Source: Pseudomonas migulae (GTDB taxonomy: Bacteria; Pseudomonadota; Gammaproteobacteria; Pseudomonadales; Pseudomonadaceae). Taken from it: DNA of 64,000 bases. This document shows positions 26,640 to 35,066 of the stretch, one piece after another (the stretch's first letter is position 1; every line of letters begins with the position of its first letter). The position numbers and the translations under genes are program-made. Location: positions 2,563,501 to 2,627,500 of the forward strand of contig NZ_JALJWR010000001.1 in NCBI RefSeq assembly GCF_024169315.1. The letters are read 5' to 3'. Under the pieces are notes generated by a model. That model saw only the letters and a program-made list of their open reading frames with translations, had not been told where the DNA came from and made no database searches.

Positions 26640-27000
26640 ACCACCAAACCACGAGGTCGAGCGTTAGCTCGCCTGCAGCTCTTGATCTTGATCCACCCGC
26701 CCCTTCGGGAGGCTGAGTGGAGGTTCTGCGCAGTGGGCAACCCGGCATGGATGCCGGGTTAGCCGCGCACGGCCATGGATGGCCGATCGCGGCGGGCCCA
26801 CGGAGCAGGACCGGAGCGAAGGAACGCCGAGCCTAAGCGAGGGGCCGGACGCCGGGGCGAGACTTTTTGGTTACTTTTGGCTGGGCCGGCATTCCGGGCG
26901 TTTGTCAAAAGTGACTCGCCGTAAGGGCGAAACCGTAAGCGGCCGTTACCGCAGAAATGGATATGTACTCAGTCAACAAAAGTCAGGCCGATTTCCCACA
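26640..27000. repeat. Large structured dispersed element of Pseudomonas type, non-coding
   Basis: About 360 bases of GC-rich sequence with several nested hairpins: CCCGCCCCTTCGGGAGG, AACCCGGCAT pairing with ATGCCGGGTT, GGCCATGGATGGCC, and the tail GCCGTAAGGGCGAAACCG. I remember this text as a repeated intergenic sequence in many Pseudomonas genomes, often wrongly translated as small proteins. It occupies the gap between sodB and bifA. No ribosome site or codon bias supports coding. Its function is unknown; a structured RNA or mobile palindromic element is possible. Confidence 0.55.
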
Positions 27001-27260
27001 ATGAAACCAGCCTCCCGCCCCTTGCCCCAGCGCCACATCCGTCTAACATCAATCAAACGGAAAATATGTTCCCCCCTCCCCTCAAGTTGAAGGACTCGAC
27101 TACCGACACAGTACCAATAGGGCAAATACTCCAGGCAACAGCATTTCGGCCAACCCACAGGCAAATTCCCCTGTGTTCGATTGTCCCTTTGACTGCCATC
27201 ACGGGATTGCCAATACTCATGGCAACTTGATGCTACCTGCACGGAACAAGGAATGACTCT
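27001..27260. other. Leader/promoter region of bifA, no gene seen
   Basis: These 260 bases upstream of bifA are less GC-rich than the flanks. An inverted repeat TTGCCA/TGGCAA (27207-27225) is the only symmetry I see. No REP, terminator or short gene is convincing. Confidence 0.4.
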
Positions 27261-29312
27261 TTGAAGCTGGAACTCAAGAACAGCTTGTCGGTAAAGTTGC
27301 TCCGGGTCGTGCTCCTGTCGGCATTGATCGTCGGCGTAGTCTTGAGCTGCGCGCAGATCGTTTTCGATGCCTATAAAACACGCCAGGCCGTGGCCAGCGA
27401 TGCCCAGCGCATCCTCGACATGTTCCGCGACCCCTCGACCCAGGCCGTCTACAGCCTGGACCGGGAGATGGGCATGCAGGTGATCGAAGGCCTGTTCCAG
27501 GACGACGCCGTGCGCCAGGCCTCCATCGGTCATCCCAATGAAGCCATGCTCGCGCAAAAATCCCGCGACCTGCAGCAGTCCAGCAGTCGCTGGTTGACCG
27601 ACCTGATCCTGGGCAAGGAACGCACCTTCACCACCCAACTGGTGGGACGCGGCCCGTACAGCGAGTATTACGGCGACCTCAGCATCACCCTCGACACCGC
27701 CACTTACGGACAAGGGTTCATCGTCAGTTCGGTGATCATCTTCATTTCCGGTGTACTTCGGGCCCTGGCCATGGGGTTGGTGCTGTACCTGGTCTACCAC
27801 TGGCTGCTGACCAAACCGCTGTCGCGGATCATCGAGCACCTGACCGAAATCAACCCGGACCGCCCGAGCGAACACAAGATTCCGCAGCTCCGCGGCCACG
27901 AAAAGAACGAACTGGGCATCTGGATCAACACCGCCAACCAGTTGCTCGAATCCATCGAACGCAACACCCATCTGCGCCACGAAGCGGAAAACAGCCTGCT
28001 GCGCATGGCCCAGTACGATTTCCTCACCGGTCTGCCGAACCGCCAGCAATTGCAGCAACAACTGGACAAGATCCTCGTCGACGCCGGCAAGTTGCAACGC
28101 CGGGTCGCGGTGCTGTGTGTCGGCCTCGATGACTTCAAGGGTATCAACGAACAGTTCAGCTACCAGACCGGCGACCAGTTGCTGCTGGCCCTGGCCGATC
28201 GCCTGCGGGCCCACAGCGGTCGACTTGGCGCCCTCGCCCGCCTTGGCGGCGACCAGTTCGCCCTGGTTCAGGCCGATATCGAACAACCCTACGAAGCGGC
28301 CGAACTGGCCCAGAGCATTCTCGATGACCTCGAAGCGGCGTTCGCCCTCGATCATCAGGAAATACGCCTGCGCGCCACCATCGGCATCACCCTGTTCCCC
28401 GAGGACGGTGACAGCACCGAGAAACTGCTGCAAAAAGCCGAGCAGACCATGACCCTGGCCAAGACTCGCTCGCGCAACCGTTATCAGTTTTATATCGCCA
28501 GCGTCGACACCGAAATGCGTCGCCGGCGCGAGCTGGAAAAAGACTTGCGCGATGCCCTGGCCCGCGACCAGTTCTACCTGGTCTACCAACCGCAGATCAG
28601 CTACCGCGATCATCGGGTAGTGGGCGTCGAAGCATTGATTCGCTGGCAGCATCCCGAACACGGGCTGGTGCCGCCTGACCTGTTCATCCCGCTGGCCGAG
28701 CAGAACGGCACCATCATCGCCATCGGCGAATGGGTGCTGGATCAGGCCTGCAAACAATTGCGCGACTGGCATGACCAGGGTTTCACCGACCTGCGCATGG
28801 CCGTGAACCTGTCCACCGTGCAGTTGCACCACGCCGAACTGCCGCGAGTGGTCAACAACCTGCTGCAAATGTACCGCCTGCCACCCCGCAGCCTGGAGCT
28901 GGAAGTCACCGAGACCGGCCTGATGGAAGACATCAGCACCGCCGCCCAGCACCTGCTGAGCCTGCGTCGCTCCGGCGCACTGATCGCCATTGACGACTTC
29001 GGTACCGGCTACTCGTCCCTGAGTTATCTGAAAAGCCTGCCGCTGGACAAGATCAAGATCGACAAGAGCTTCGTTCAGGACCTGCTCGATGACGACGACG
29101 ATGCGACCATCGTTCGGGCCATCATCCAATTGGGCAAGAGCCTGGGCATGCAGGTGATTGCAGAGGGCGTGGAAACCCTCGAGCAGGAGGCCTACATCAT
29201 CTCTGAAGGCTGTCATGAAGGTCAGGGCTACTTCTACAGCAAACCGCTGCCGGCGCGAGAACTGGGCGCCTACCTGAAACAGGCCCAGCGCAGTAATGCC
29301 GCGATCCTCTGA
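27261..29312 (+). CDS. bifA: Cyclic-di-GMP phosphodiesterase BifA (GGDEF-EAL, degenerate GGDEF)
   Basis: A 683-residue inner-membrane enzyme that hydrolyses c-di-GMP and so favours swarming over biofilm. Order: a first membrane helix (residues 10-30), a periplasmic region, a second helix near 155-180, a HAMP-like linker, a GGDEF domain (about 245-405) and an EAL domain (about 420-675). The GGDEF signature is GGDQF, so cyclase activity should be lost, while the EAL site is present (GVEALIRW) with DDFGTGYSSLSYLKSLP and downstream catalytic motifs. The start is TTG 27261, with AAGGA 8 bases upstream. Neighbouring sodB matches P. aeruginosa PA4366-PA4367. Confidence 0.93.
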   Translation: MKLELKNSLSVKLLRVVLLSALIVGVVLSCAQIVFDAYKTRQAVASDAQRILDMFRDPSTQAVYSLDREMGMQVIEGLFQDDAVRQASIGHPNEAMLAQKSRDLQQSSSRWLTDLILGKERTFTTQLVGRGPYSEYYGDLSITLDTATYGQGFIVSSVIIFISGVLRALAMGLVLYLVYHWLLTKPLSRIIEHLTEINPDRPSEHKIPQLRGHEKNELGIWINTANQLLESIERNTHLRHEAENSLLRMAQYDFLTGLPNRQQLQQQLDKILVDAGKLQRRVAVLCVGLDDFKGINEQFSYQTGDQLLLALADRLRAHSGRLGALARLGGDQFALVQADIEQPYEAAELAQSILDDLEAAFALDHQEIRLRATIGITLFPEDGDSTEKLLQKAEQTMTLAKTRSRNRYQFYIASVDTEMRRRRELEKDLRDALARDQFYLVYQPQISYRDHRVVGVEALIRWQHPEHGLVPPDLFIPLAEQNGTIIAIGEWVLDQACKQLRDWHDQGFTDLRMAVNLSTVQLHHAELPRVVNNLLQMYRLPPRSLELEVTETGLMEDISTAAQHLLSLRRSGALIAIDDFGTGYSSLSYLKSLPLDKIKIDKSFVQDLLDDDDDATIVRAIIQLGKSLGMQVIAEGVETLEQEAYIISEGCHEGQGYFYSKPLPARELGAYLKQAQRSNAAIL

Positions 29313-29325
29313 ACGAAGCATCCCC

Positions 29326-29416
29326 TGTAGAAGCGAGGCTTGCCCGCGAAGAACGTTAACGCGATCCGCCTGACAGACCGCGTTAACGTTCTTCGCGGGC
29401 AAGCCTCGCTCCTACA
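29326..29416. repeat. Long near-perfect inverted repeat (REP fused to an extended stem)
   Basis: Arms 29326-29363 and 29379-29416 pair over 38 positions with one mismatch (29331/29411) and a 15-base loop. The outer half is REP sequence (AGCGAGGCTTGCCCGCGAAG); the inner half (AACGTTAACGCG) is unrelated to other REP copies. It follows the bifA stop codon by 13 bases and could terminate or protect its mRNA. Confidence 0.92.
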
Positions 29417-29502
29417 GCAGCCGAACATAGGGTTCACCCATGGCGACAGGTCAAGTTGCATTGATCGGTGAATAAGAAATATTTACAACCACAACCCTTT
29501 AC

Positions 29503-29529
29503 ACATAATGCGAAAGATTTGCATTATGT
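29503..29529. promoter_or_regulatory. Fur-box-like palindrome upstream of the imelysin gene
   Basis: ACATAATGC and GCATTATGT form perfect 9-base arms around GAAAGATTT. The AT-rich core AATGCGAAAGATTTGCATT resembles Pseudomonas Fur boxes without matching the textbook 19-mer exactly. It is 58 bases before the imelysin start. Imelysins are often iron-regulated, which supports the reading. Confidence 0.55.
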
Positions 29530-29586
29530 CGCAGTTTTGCGCGCTTGCTGCGCCATTCCACCCCCTCTCGAAGCAGGATGTTCGCC

Positions 29587-30939
29587 ATGATTCGTATGCC
29601 TCTGGCTACCGCCAGTCTGTTGGCCATCGCTATTTCCCTCGCCGGTTGTGGCGAAGGCAAAGACAAAGCTGCCGCTCCAGCGCCGACTCCGGCTGCCAGC
29701 ACTACCGCCCCGGCCGCACCTGCTGTCGCACCCGCAGCGACCAGCAAAGTCGACGAAGCCGCCGCCAAAGCCGTTGTCGCGCACTACGCCGACATCGTCT
29801 TCGCCGTTTACAGCGATGCCGAATCCACCGCGAAGACCCTGCAAACCGCCATCGACGCCTTCCTCGCCAAGCCGAACGCCGACACCCTGAAAGCCGCCAA
29901 GGCTGCCTGGATCGCGGCTCGCGTTCCTTACCTGCAGAGCGAAGTGTTCCGCTTCGGCAACACCATCATCGACGACTGGGAAGGTCAGGTGAACGCCTGG
30001 CCTCTGGATGAAGGCCTGATCGATTACGTCGACAAATCCTACGAGCACGCACTGGGTAACCCGGGTGCCACGGCCAACATCATCGCCAACACTCAGGTTC
30101 AGGTCGGCGAAGACAAGATCGACGTCAAGGACATCACCCCGGAAAAACTCGCCAGCCTGAACGAGCTGGGCGGTTCCGAGGCCAACGTCGCCACTGGCTA
30201 CCACGCCATCGAATTCCTGCTCTGGGGCCAGGACCTGAACGGCACCGGCCCTGGCGCCGGCAACCGTCCAGCCTCCGACTACCTGGAAGGCAAAGGCGCA
30301 ACTGGCGGCCACAACGATCGTCGTCGCGCCTACCTGAAGTCCGTGACCCAACTGCTGGTCAGCGACCTGGAAGAAATGGTCGGTAACTGGAAGCCGAACG
30401 TGGCCGACAACTACCGCGCCACCCTGGAAGCGGAACCGGCTGAATCCGGCCTGCGCAAAATGCTGTTCGGCATGGGCAGCCTGTCCCTGGGCGAACTGGC
30501 GGGCGAGCGCATGAAGGTTTCCCTGGAAGCCAACTCCCCGGAAGACGAACACGACTGCTTCAGCGACAACACCCACAACTCGCAGTTCTACGATGCCAAA
30601 GGCGTTCGTAACGTGTACCTGGGCGAATACACCCGCGTCGACGGCACCAAGATGACCGGCGCCAGCCTGTCGTCCCTGGTGGCTAAAGCCGACCCGGCTG
30701 CCGACACTGCGCTGAAGGCCGACCTGGCTGCGACCGAAGCCAAGATGCAGGTCATCGTCGATCACGCCAACAAGGGTGAGCACTACGACCAGCTGATCGC
30801 CGCCGGCAACACCGCTGGCAACCAGATCGTCCGTGACGCCATCGCTTCCCTGGTCAAGCAGACCGGCTCGATCGAAGCGGCCGCTGGCAAACTGGGCATC
30901 AGCGACCTGAACCCGGATAACGCTGATCACGAGTTCTGA
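29587..30939 (+). CDS. Imelysin-family lipoprotein (M75, insulin-cleaving metallopeptidase homologue)
   Basis: A 450-residue periplasmic lipoprotein. A signal sequence ends in a lipobox (ISLAGC), followed by a low-complexity Ala/Pro/Thr linker (about residues 24-56) and the imelysin domain. The family motif GxHxxE appears as GYHAIEFLLWGQDLNG. Members include IcmP of P. aeruginosa (PA4370) and iron-regulated IrpA proteins; true peptidase activity is doubted and an iron-binding role is often proposed. ATG 29587 is chosen because the lipoprotein signal begins there. It heads a cassette with a di-heme oxidoreductase, a second imelysin and a DUF1513 protein. Confidence 0.9.
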   Translation: MIRMPLATASLLAIAISLAGCGEGKDKAAAPAPTPAASTTAPAAPAVAPAATSKVDEAAAKAVVAHYADIVFAVYSDAESTAKTLQTAIDAFLAKPNADTLKAAKAAWIAARVPYLQSEVFRFGNTIIDDWEGQVNAWPLDEGLIDYVDKSYEHALGNPGATANIIANTQVQVGEDKIDVKDITPEKLASLNELGGSEANVATGYHAIEFLLWGQDLNGTGPGAGNRPASDYLEGKGATGGHNDRRRAYLKSVTQLLVSDLEEMVGNWKPNVADNYRATLEAEPAESGLRKMLFGMGSLSLGELAGERMKVSLEANSPEDEHDCFSDNTHNSQFYDAKGVRNVYLGEYTRVDGTKMTGASLSSLVAKADPAADTALKADLAATEAKMQVIVDHANKGEHYDQLIAAGNTAGNQIVRDAIASLVKQTGSIEAAAGKLGISDLNPDNADHEF

Positions 30940-30955
30940 TCAACGCCGGCTGATT

Positions 30956-30984
30956 GAAAAGGCGACTTTCGGGTCGCCTTTTTC
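30956..30984 (+). terminator. Rho-independent terminator after the first imelysin gene
   Basis: AAAAGGCGAC pairs with GTCGCCTTTT around a 6-base loop and ends in TTTTT, 17 bases after the stop codon. It separates this gene from the downstream three-gene group. Confidence 0.9.
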
Positions 30985-31016
30985 ATGTCTGCATAACGCA
31001 GAACCTTGTGGGAGCG

Positions 31017-31097
31017 GGCTTGCCCGCGATGGCGGCTTAACATCCATCACATGTGTTGACTGACCCACCGCTTTCGCGAGCAAGCCCGCCCCCACAG
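31017..31097. repeat. REP doublet (inverted pair)
   Basis: Inverted REP copies (about 31017-31040 and 31068-31097) follow the terminator and separate the first imelysin gene from the di-heme oxidoreductase gene. Confidence 0.85.
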
Positions 31098-31232
31098 GGA
31101 TTGTGATTACTCTGATGTAATAATCATCGCCAAACCCTGCCCCACATCAACCAAACGATAATTCCTCTTATTCAATCTCCACTGCCCTGTTAGACTTTGC
31201 GCCCTTGTTTTGCTCGTCTTGCAGGATGTCTG

Positions 31233-32660
31233 ATGCCCTCGCTGCCTCTTCGCTTGTCCGCACTGTTTCTGGCCCTGGGCCTGAGTGCCTGCGATGACGC
31301 CCCGCGTTTTACCGAAGCCGAACCCGGTGAAGCCCGGTCCGGTGGCGCAGCGACCGTGCGCAAGACCGATCAGAACGCCTTTTCCCTGCCCTCCGCCAAC
31401 CTGCCGCCCTCCCGGCGCGTGGACTTCAGCGTCGGCAACAGTTTCTTCCGCAACCCCTGGGTGATTGCCCCGTCGACCACCACCGCCCGGGACGGCCTCG
31501 GCCCGTTGTTCAACACCAACGCCTGCCAGAATTGCCACATCAAGGACGGTCGCGGTCATCCGCCCACGCCTGATGCGCAGAACGCCGTGTCAATGCTGGT
31601 GCGCCTGTCGATCCCCGATGCGCCGGCCTACGCGAAAGTCATCGAACAGCTCGGTGTCGTCCCGGAGCCGGTCTACGGCGGACAATTCCAGGACATGGCC
31701 ATCCCCGGTGTACTTCCGGAAGGCAAGGTGCGGGTCGACTACACGCCAGTGCCGGTCCGCTTCAAGGACGGCACCGAGATCGAGTTGCGCAAACCCAGCC
31801 TGAACATCACCCAACTGGGCTACGGCCCGATGCACCCTGACACCCGTTTCTCGGCCAGGGTCGCGCCCCCCATGATTGGCTTGGGCTTGCTTGAAGCCAT
31901 CCCCGATGAGGCGATCCTGGCCAATGCCGAGGCTCAGGCAAAAGAGAACAACGGCATAGCCGGACGCCCGAACCGGGTCTGGGATGACGCCCGGCAGAAA
32001 ACCGTCCTCGGACGATTTGGCTGGAAGGCCGGGCAGCCGAACCTCAATCAACAAAACGTGCACGCGTTTTCAGGGGATATGGGCCTGACCACCACCCTGC
32101 GCCCGATAGATGACTGCACCGACGCGCAAACTGCCTGCAAGCAGGCCCCCAACGGCAATGGGCCGGAGGGCGAGCCGGAAGTCAGCGACAACATCCTGCG
32201 CCTGGTGCTGTTCTACAGCCGCAATCTCGCCGTACCGGCCCGCCGCGATGTCGGCACGCCTGAAGTGCTGGCCGGCAAGAACCTGTTTTTCCAGGCCGGC
32301 TGCCAGTCCTGTCACACGCCGAAATACACCACCGCCGCCAACGCGGCAGAACCTGAACTGGCCAACCAAGTGATTCGCCCCTACAGCGATCTGCTGCTGC
32401 ACGACATGGGCGACGGGCTGGCCGACAACCGCAGCGAATTCCAGGCCAGTGGCCGCGACTGGCGCACCCCGCCGTTGTGGGGCATCGGCCTGACGCAGGC
32501 GGTCAGTGGTCACACTCAGTTTTTGCATGACGGCCGCGCCCGCAATCTGCTCGAAGCCGTGCTCTGGCATGGCGGCGAAGCGCAGGCCGCGCAGCAACAG
32601 GTTTTGTCTTTCAACGCCGAGCAACGCGCTGCGTTACTGGCGTTTTTGAATTCTCTTTAA
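31233..32660 (+). CDS. Di-heme c-type oxidoreductase lipoprotein (DUF1111, thiol oxidoreductase-like)
   Basis: A 475-residue exported lipoprotein (lipobox LGLSAC) with two heme c attachment sites, NACQNCHIKDG near residue 100 and GCQSCHTPKY near residue 360. The second half resembles MauG/cytochrome c peroxidase-type domains (HDMGDGLADN, RTPPLWGIGL, FLHDGRARNLLEAVLWHGGE). The family is annotated as a thiol oxidoreductase but its substrate is unproven. AGGA lies 6 bases before ATG 31233. It is always seen near imelysin genes in this arrangement in Pseudomonas as I remember it, so a role in periplasmic iron oxidation or binding is plausible. Confidence 0.88.
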   Translation: MPSLPLRLSALFLALGLSACDDAPRFTEAEPGEARSGGAATVRKTDQNAFSLPSANLPPSRRVDFSVGNSFFRNPWVIAPSTTTARDGLGPLFNTNACQNCHIKDGRGHPPTPDAQNAVSMLVRLSIPDAPAYAKVIEQLGVVPEPVYGGQFQDMAIPGVLPEGKVRVDYTPVPVRFKDGTEIELRKPSLNITQLGYGPMHPDTRFSARVAPPMIGLGLLEAIPDEAILANAEAQAKENNGIAGRPNRVWDDARQKTVLGRFGWKAGQPNLNQQNVHAFSGDMGLTTTLRPIDDCTDAQTACKQAPNGNGPEGEPEVSDNILRLVLFYSRNLAVPARRDVGTPEVLAGKNLFFQAGCQSCHTPKYTTAANAAEPELANQVIRPYSDLLLHDMGDGLADNRSEFQASGRDWRTPPLWGIGLTQAVSGHTQFLHDGRARNLLEAVLWHGGEAQAAQQQVLSFNAEQRAALLAFLNSL

Positions 32661-32687
32661 ACACTTATAAAGAATCGGGAGCCCGAC

Positions 32688-33752
32688 ATGTTCCGTCCCA
32701 AGTTGTTATTCACCAGCCTTGCCGCACTCGCCCTCGGCGCCTGCTCACCGCAGGACCCGCAGGCGGTCACGTCGGCGGCCATCGCCAAGTCGGTGATCCT
32801 GCCGACCTACACGCGCTGGGTTGAAGCCGACCGCCAACTGGCCGTCAGCGCGCTGGCCTACTGCGAAGGCAAGGAAAACCTCGACACCGCCCGCGCCGAT
32901 TTCCTGCACGCGCAGAAAGCCTGGGCCGAACTGCAACCGCTGCTGATCGGACCGCTGGCCGAAGGCAATCGCGCCTGGCAGGTGCAGTTCTGGCCGGACA
33001 AGAAAAACCTCGTCGGCCGTCAGGTCGAGCAACTGGTCGACGCCCAGCCGCAGATCGATGCTGCCGCCCTGGCCAAATCCAGCGTTGTGGTTCAAGGCCT
33101 TTCGGCCTACGAATACATCCTGTTCGACAGCAAGCCTGACGTGGCCAACGCCGCGCAGAAAGCCAAGTACTGCCCGCTGCTGAAAGCGATTGGCGAACGT
33201 CAGAAACTGTTGGCCGAAGAGATCCTGAAGAGCTGGAACAACACCGACGGCATGCTCGCGCAGATGAGCAAGTTTCCGAACCAGCGCTACGCCGATTCCC
33301 ACGAAGCCATCGCCGATCTGCTGCGTGTGCAAGTCACCGCGCTGGACAGCCTGAAGAAAAAACTCGGCACGCCGATGGGCCGTCAGAGCAAGGGCGTGCC
33401 GCAACCGTTCCAGGCCGATGCATGGCGCAGCCAGTCTTCCCTGGCCGGCCTCGAAGCCAGCCTCGCCGCCGCCAAAACCGTCTGGGAAGGTGTCGACAAC
33501 AAAGGCCTGCGCGGCTTGTTGCCGAGCGAGCAGAAGCCGTTGGCCGACAAGATCGACGCCGCTTATGCCGCCTCGTTGAAACTGTTCGCCAGCAACCAGC
33601 GCTCGCTGACCGAGATGCTCAACGACGACGCCGGTCGCCAGCAACTCAACGACATCTACGACAGCCTCAACGTCGTCCATCGTCTGCACGAAGGCGAACT
33701 GGCCAAGGCGCTGGGCATCCAACTGGGCTTCAACGCCAACGACGGTGACTGA
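32688..33752 (+). CDS. Second imelysin-family lipoprotein
   Basis: A 354-residue lipoprotein (signal with lipobox LALGAC) of the imelysin family. The domain follows the signal directly, without the long linker seen in the first imelysin. At the GxHxxE position it reads GLSAYEYILFD, so the conserved histidine is missing and only the glutamate remains. It begins 27 bases after the di-heme gene and its stop overlaps the next start region. It likely works with the first imelysin, in ligand binding rather than catalysis. Confidence 0.85.
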   Translation: MFRPKLLFTSLAALALGACSPQDPQAVTSAAIAKSVILPTYTRWVEADRQLAVSALAYCEGKENLDTARADFLHAQKAWAELQPLLIGPLAEGNRAWQVQFWPDKKNLVGRQVEQLVDAQPQIDAAALAKSSVVVQGLSAYEYILFDSKPDVANAAQKAKYCPLLKAIGERQKLLAEEILKSWNNTDGMLAQMSKFPNQRYADSHEAIADLLRVQVTALDSLKKKLGTPMGRQSKGVPQPFQADAWRSQSSLAGLEASLAAAKTVWEGVDNKGLRGLLPSEQKPLADKIDAAYAASLKLFASNQRSLTEMLNDDAGRQQLNDIYDSLNVVHRLHEGELAKALGIQLGFNANDGD

Positions 33753-33766
33753 TGAGGGCGAGTGCC

Positions 33767-34864
33767 ATGCTGCGACGACAGGCTCTGACGTTAGGTAGTT
33801 TGCTGCTGGGAGCAGTGACACTGGGCGGCTGGACGCTGTTCAAGCAAAAGGACAAGAGCCCGCTGTTGCTCTCGGCGCGGGACGATACTGACGGCAAGCA
33901 TTACGCCGTCGGTTATCGGCTGGACGGTACACGGGTGTTCGCCACCCGGGTCGGCCAGCGTTGCCACGACATCATCAATCACCCGACGCTGCCAATCGCG
34001 CTGTTTGTCGCCCGGCGCCCCGGCACCGAGAGCTACCTGATCGACCTGCGCGACGGCACGCTGTTGCAAACCGTGGCCTCGCAGCCGAACCGGCATTTCT
34101 ACGGTCACGCGGTGATTCACCACAGCGGCGACTGGCTGTACGCCACCGAAAACGACACGTCCGATCCGGGTCGTGGCCTGCTCGGTGTGTATAAGTTCGA
34201 AGGCGAGCGTCTCGTGCACAGCGGCGAGATTTCCACCCACGGCATCGGCCCGCATCAGGTGTCGTGGATGCCCGATGGCGAAACCCTGGTGGTGGCCAAC
34301 GGCGGAATTCGCACCGAGGCGGAAAGCCGCGTCGAAATGAACCTCAACGCCATGGAACCGAGCCTGGTGCTGATGCAACGCGACGGTACTCTGCTGAGCA
34401 AGGAAACCCTCGCCCAGCCGATGAACAGCGTGCGGCACCTGGGGATCGCCAGCGACGGCACCATCGTCGCCGGTCAGCAATTCATGGGCCCCTCCCACGA
34501 ACCGTCGGAACTGTTGGCCATCAAGCGGCCCGGCCAACCGTTCGTGGCGTTCCCGGTGCCCGAGCATCAGTTGCAGGCGATGGGGCATTACACCGCCAGC
34601 GTCGCGGTTCACAGCGACTTGCGTCTGGTCGCGTTGACCGCGCCACGGGGCAACCGCTTTTTCATCTGGGACCTGGACAGCGGTGAAGTGCGCCTGGATG
34701 CGCCACTTCCCGATTGCGCCGGGGTCGGTGCGGTGGCTGACGGCTTTGTCGTGACGTCGGGCCAAGGGCGCTGCCGTTACTACGATTGTCGCCAGACAGA
34801 TTTGGTTGCAAAACCGTTGGAGCTGCCTGCCGGGCTCTGGGACAACCACCTGCATCTGATGTGA
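33767..34864 (+). CDS. DUF1513 beta-propeller protein, exported
   Basis: A 365-residue protein with an N-terminal twin-arginine-like export signal (MLRRQALTLGSLLLGAVTLG) and repeated short strands typical of a beta-propeller; markers are GIGPHQVSWMPDGETLVVAN and MNSVRHLGIASDGTIVAGQQ. I chose ATG 33767, with GAGG 9 bases upstream; ATG 33752, overlapping the preceding stop, would add five residues. DUF1513 proteins accompany imelysin and di-heme proteins. The biochemical role is unknown. Confidence 0.82.
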   Translation: MLRRQALTLGSLLLGAVTLGGWTLFKQKDKSPLLLSARDDTDGKHYAVGYRLDGTRVFATRVGQRCHDIINHPTLPIALFVARRPGTESYLIDLRDGTLLQTVASQPNRHFYGHAVIHHSGDWLYATENDTSDPGRGLLGVYKFEGERLVHSGEISTHGIGPHQVSWMPDGETLVVANGGIRTEAESRVEMNLNAMEPSLVLMQRDGTLLSKETLAQPMNSVRHLGIASDGTIVAGQQFMGPSHEPSELLAIKRPGQPFVAFPVPEHQLQAMGHYTASVAVHSDLRLVALTAPRGNRFFIWDLDSGEVRLDAPLPDCAGVGAVADGFVVTSGQGRCRYYDCRQTDLVAKPLELPAGLWDNHLHLM

Positions 34865-34875
34865 GTACCCCGCTT

Positions 34876-34970
34876 TTGTAGGAGCAGAGCTTGCTCGCGA
34901 AGGCGGTGTGTCAGGGCCCATCAATATTGAATGCCGCGCCGCCTTCGCGAGCAAGCTTCGCTCTTACAGG
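34876..34970. repeat. REP doublet (inverted pair)
   Basis: Inverted REP copies of the AGGAGCAGAGCTTGCTCGC variety (about 34876-34905 and 34938-34970) follow the DUF1513 gene and precede mexV. Confidence 0.87.
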
Positions 34971-35066
34971 TTTTGCGCCTGCCTGTAAAAAGTGGCAGTT
35001 GGATTCACTGCCACACTCGGAGTAATGTGCCCGCCTGTCTCATGATTTCTCCAAGGAAGTGGAAAT

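Noticed and set aside
26476..27090. Small proteins predicted in the sodB-bifA gap, on either strand
   Set aside because: They fall in a repeated structured element, lack ribosome sites and consist of low-complexity Arg/Gly-rich text.
27207..27225. TTGCCA/TGGCAA dyad upstream of bifA as a FleQ or other regulator site
   Set aside because: The arms are only six bases and do not match the FleQ consensus I remember; chance is likely.
26973..29402. Very long open frame (over 800 codons) antisense to bifA
   Set aside because: It mirrors the coding pattern of a high-GC gene on the other strand, its composition is Gln/Val/Gly-rich without motifs, and bifA is clearly the real gene.
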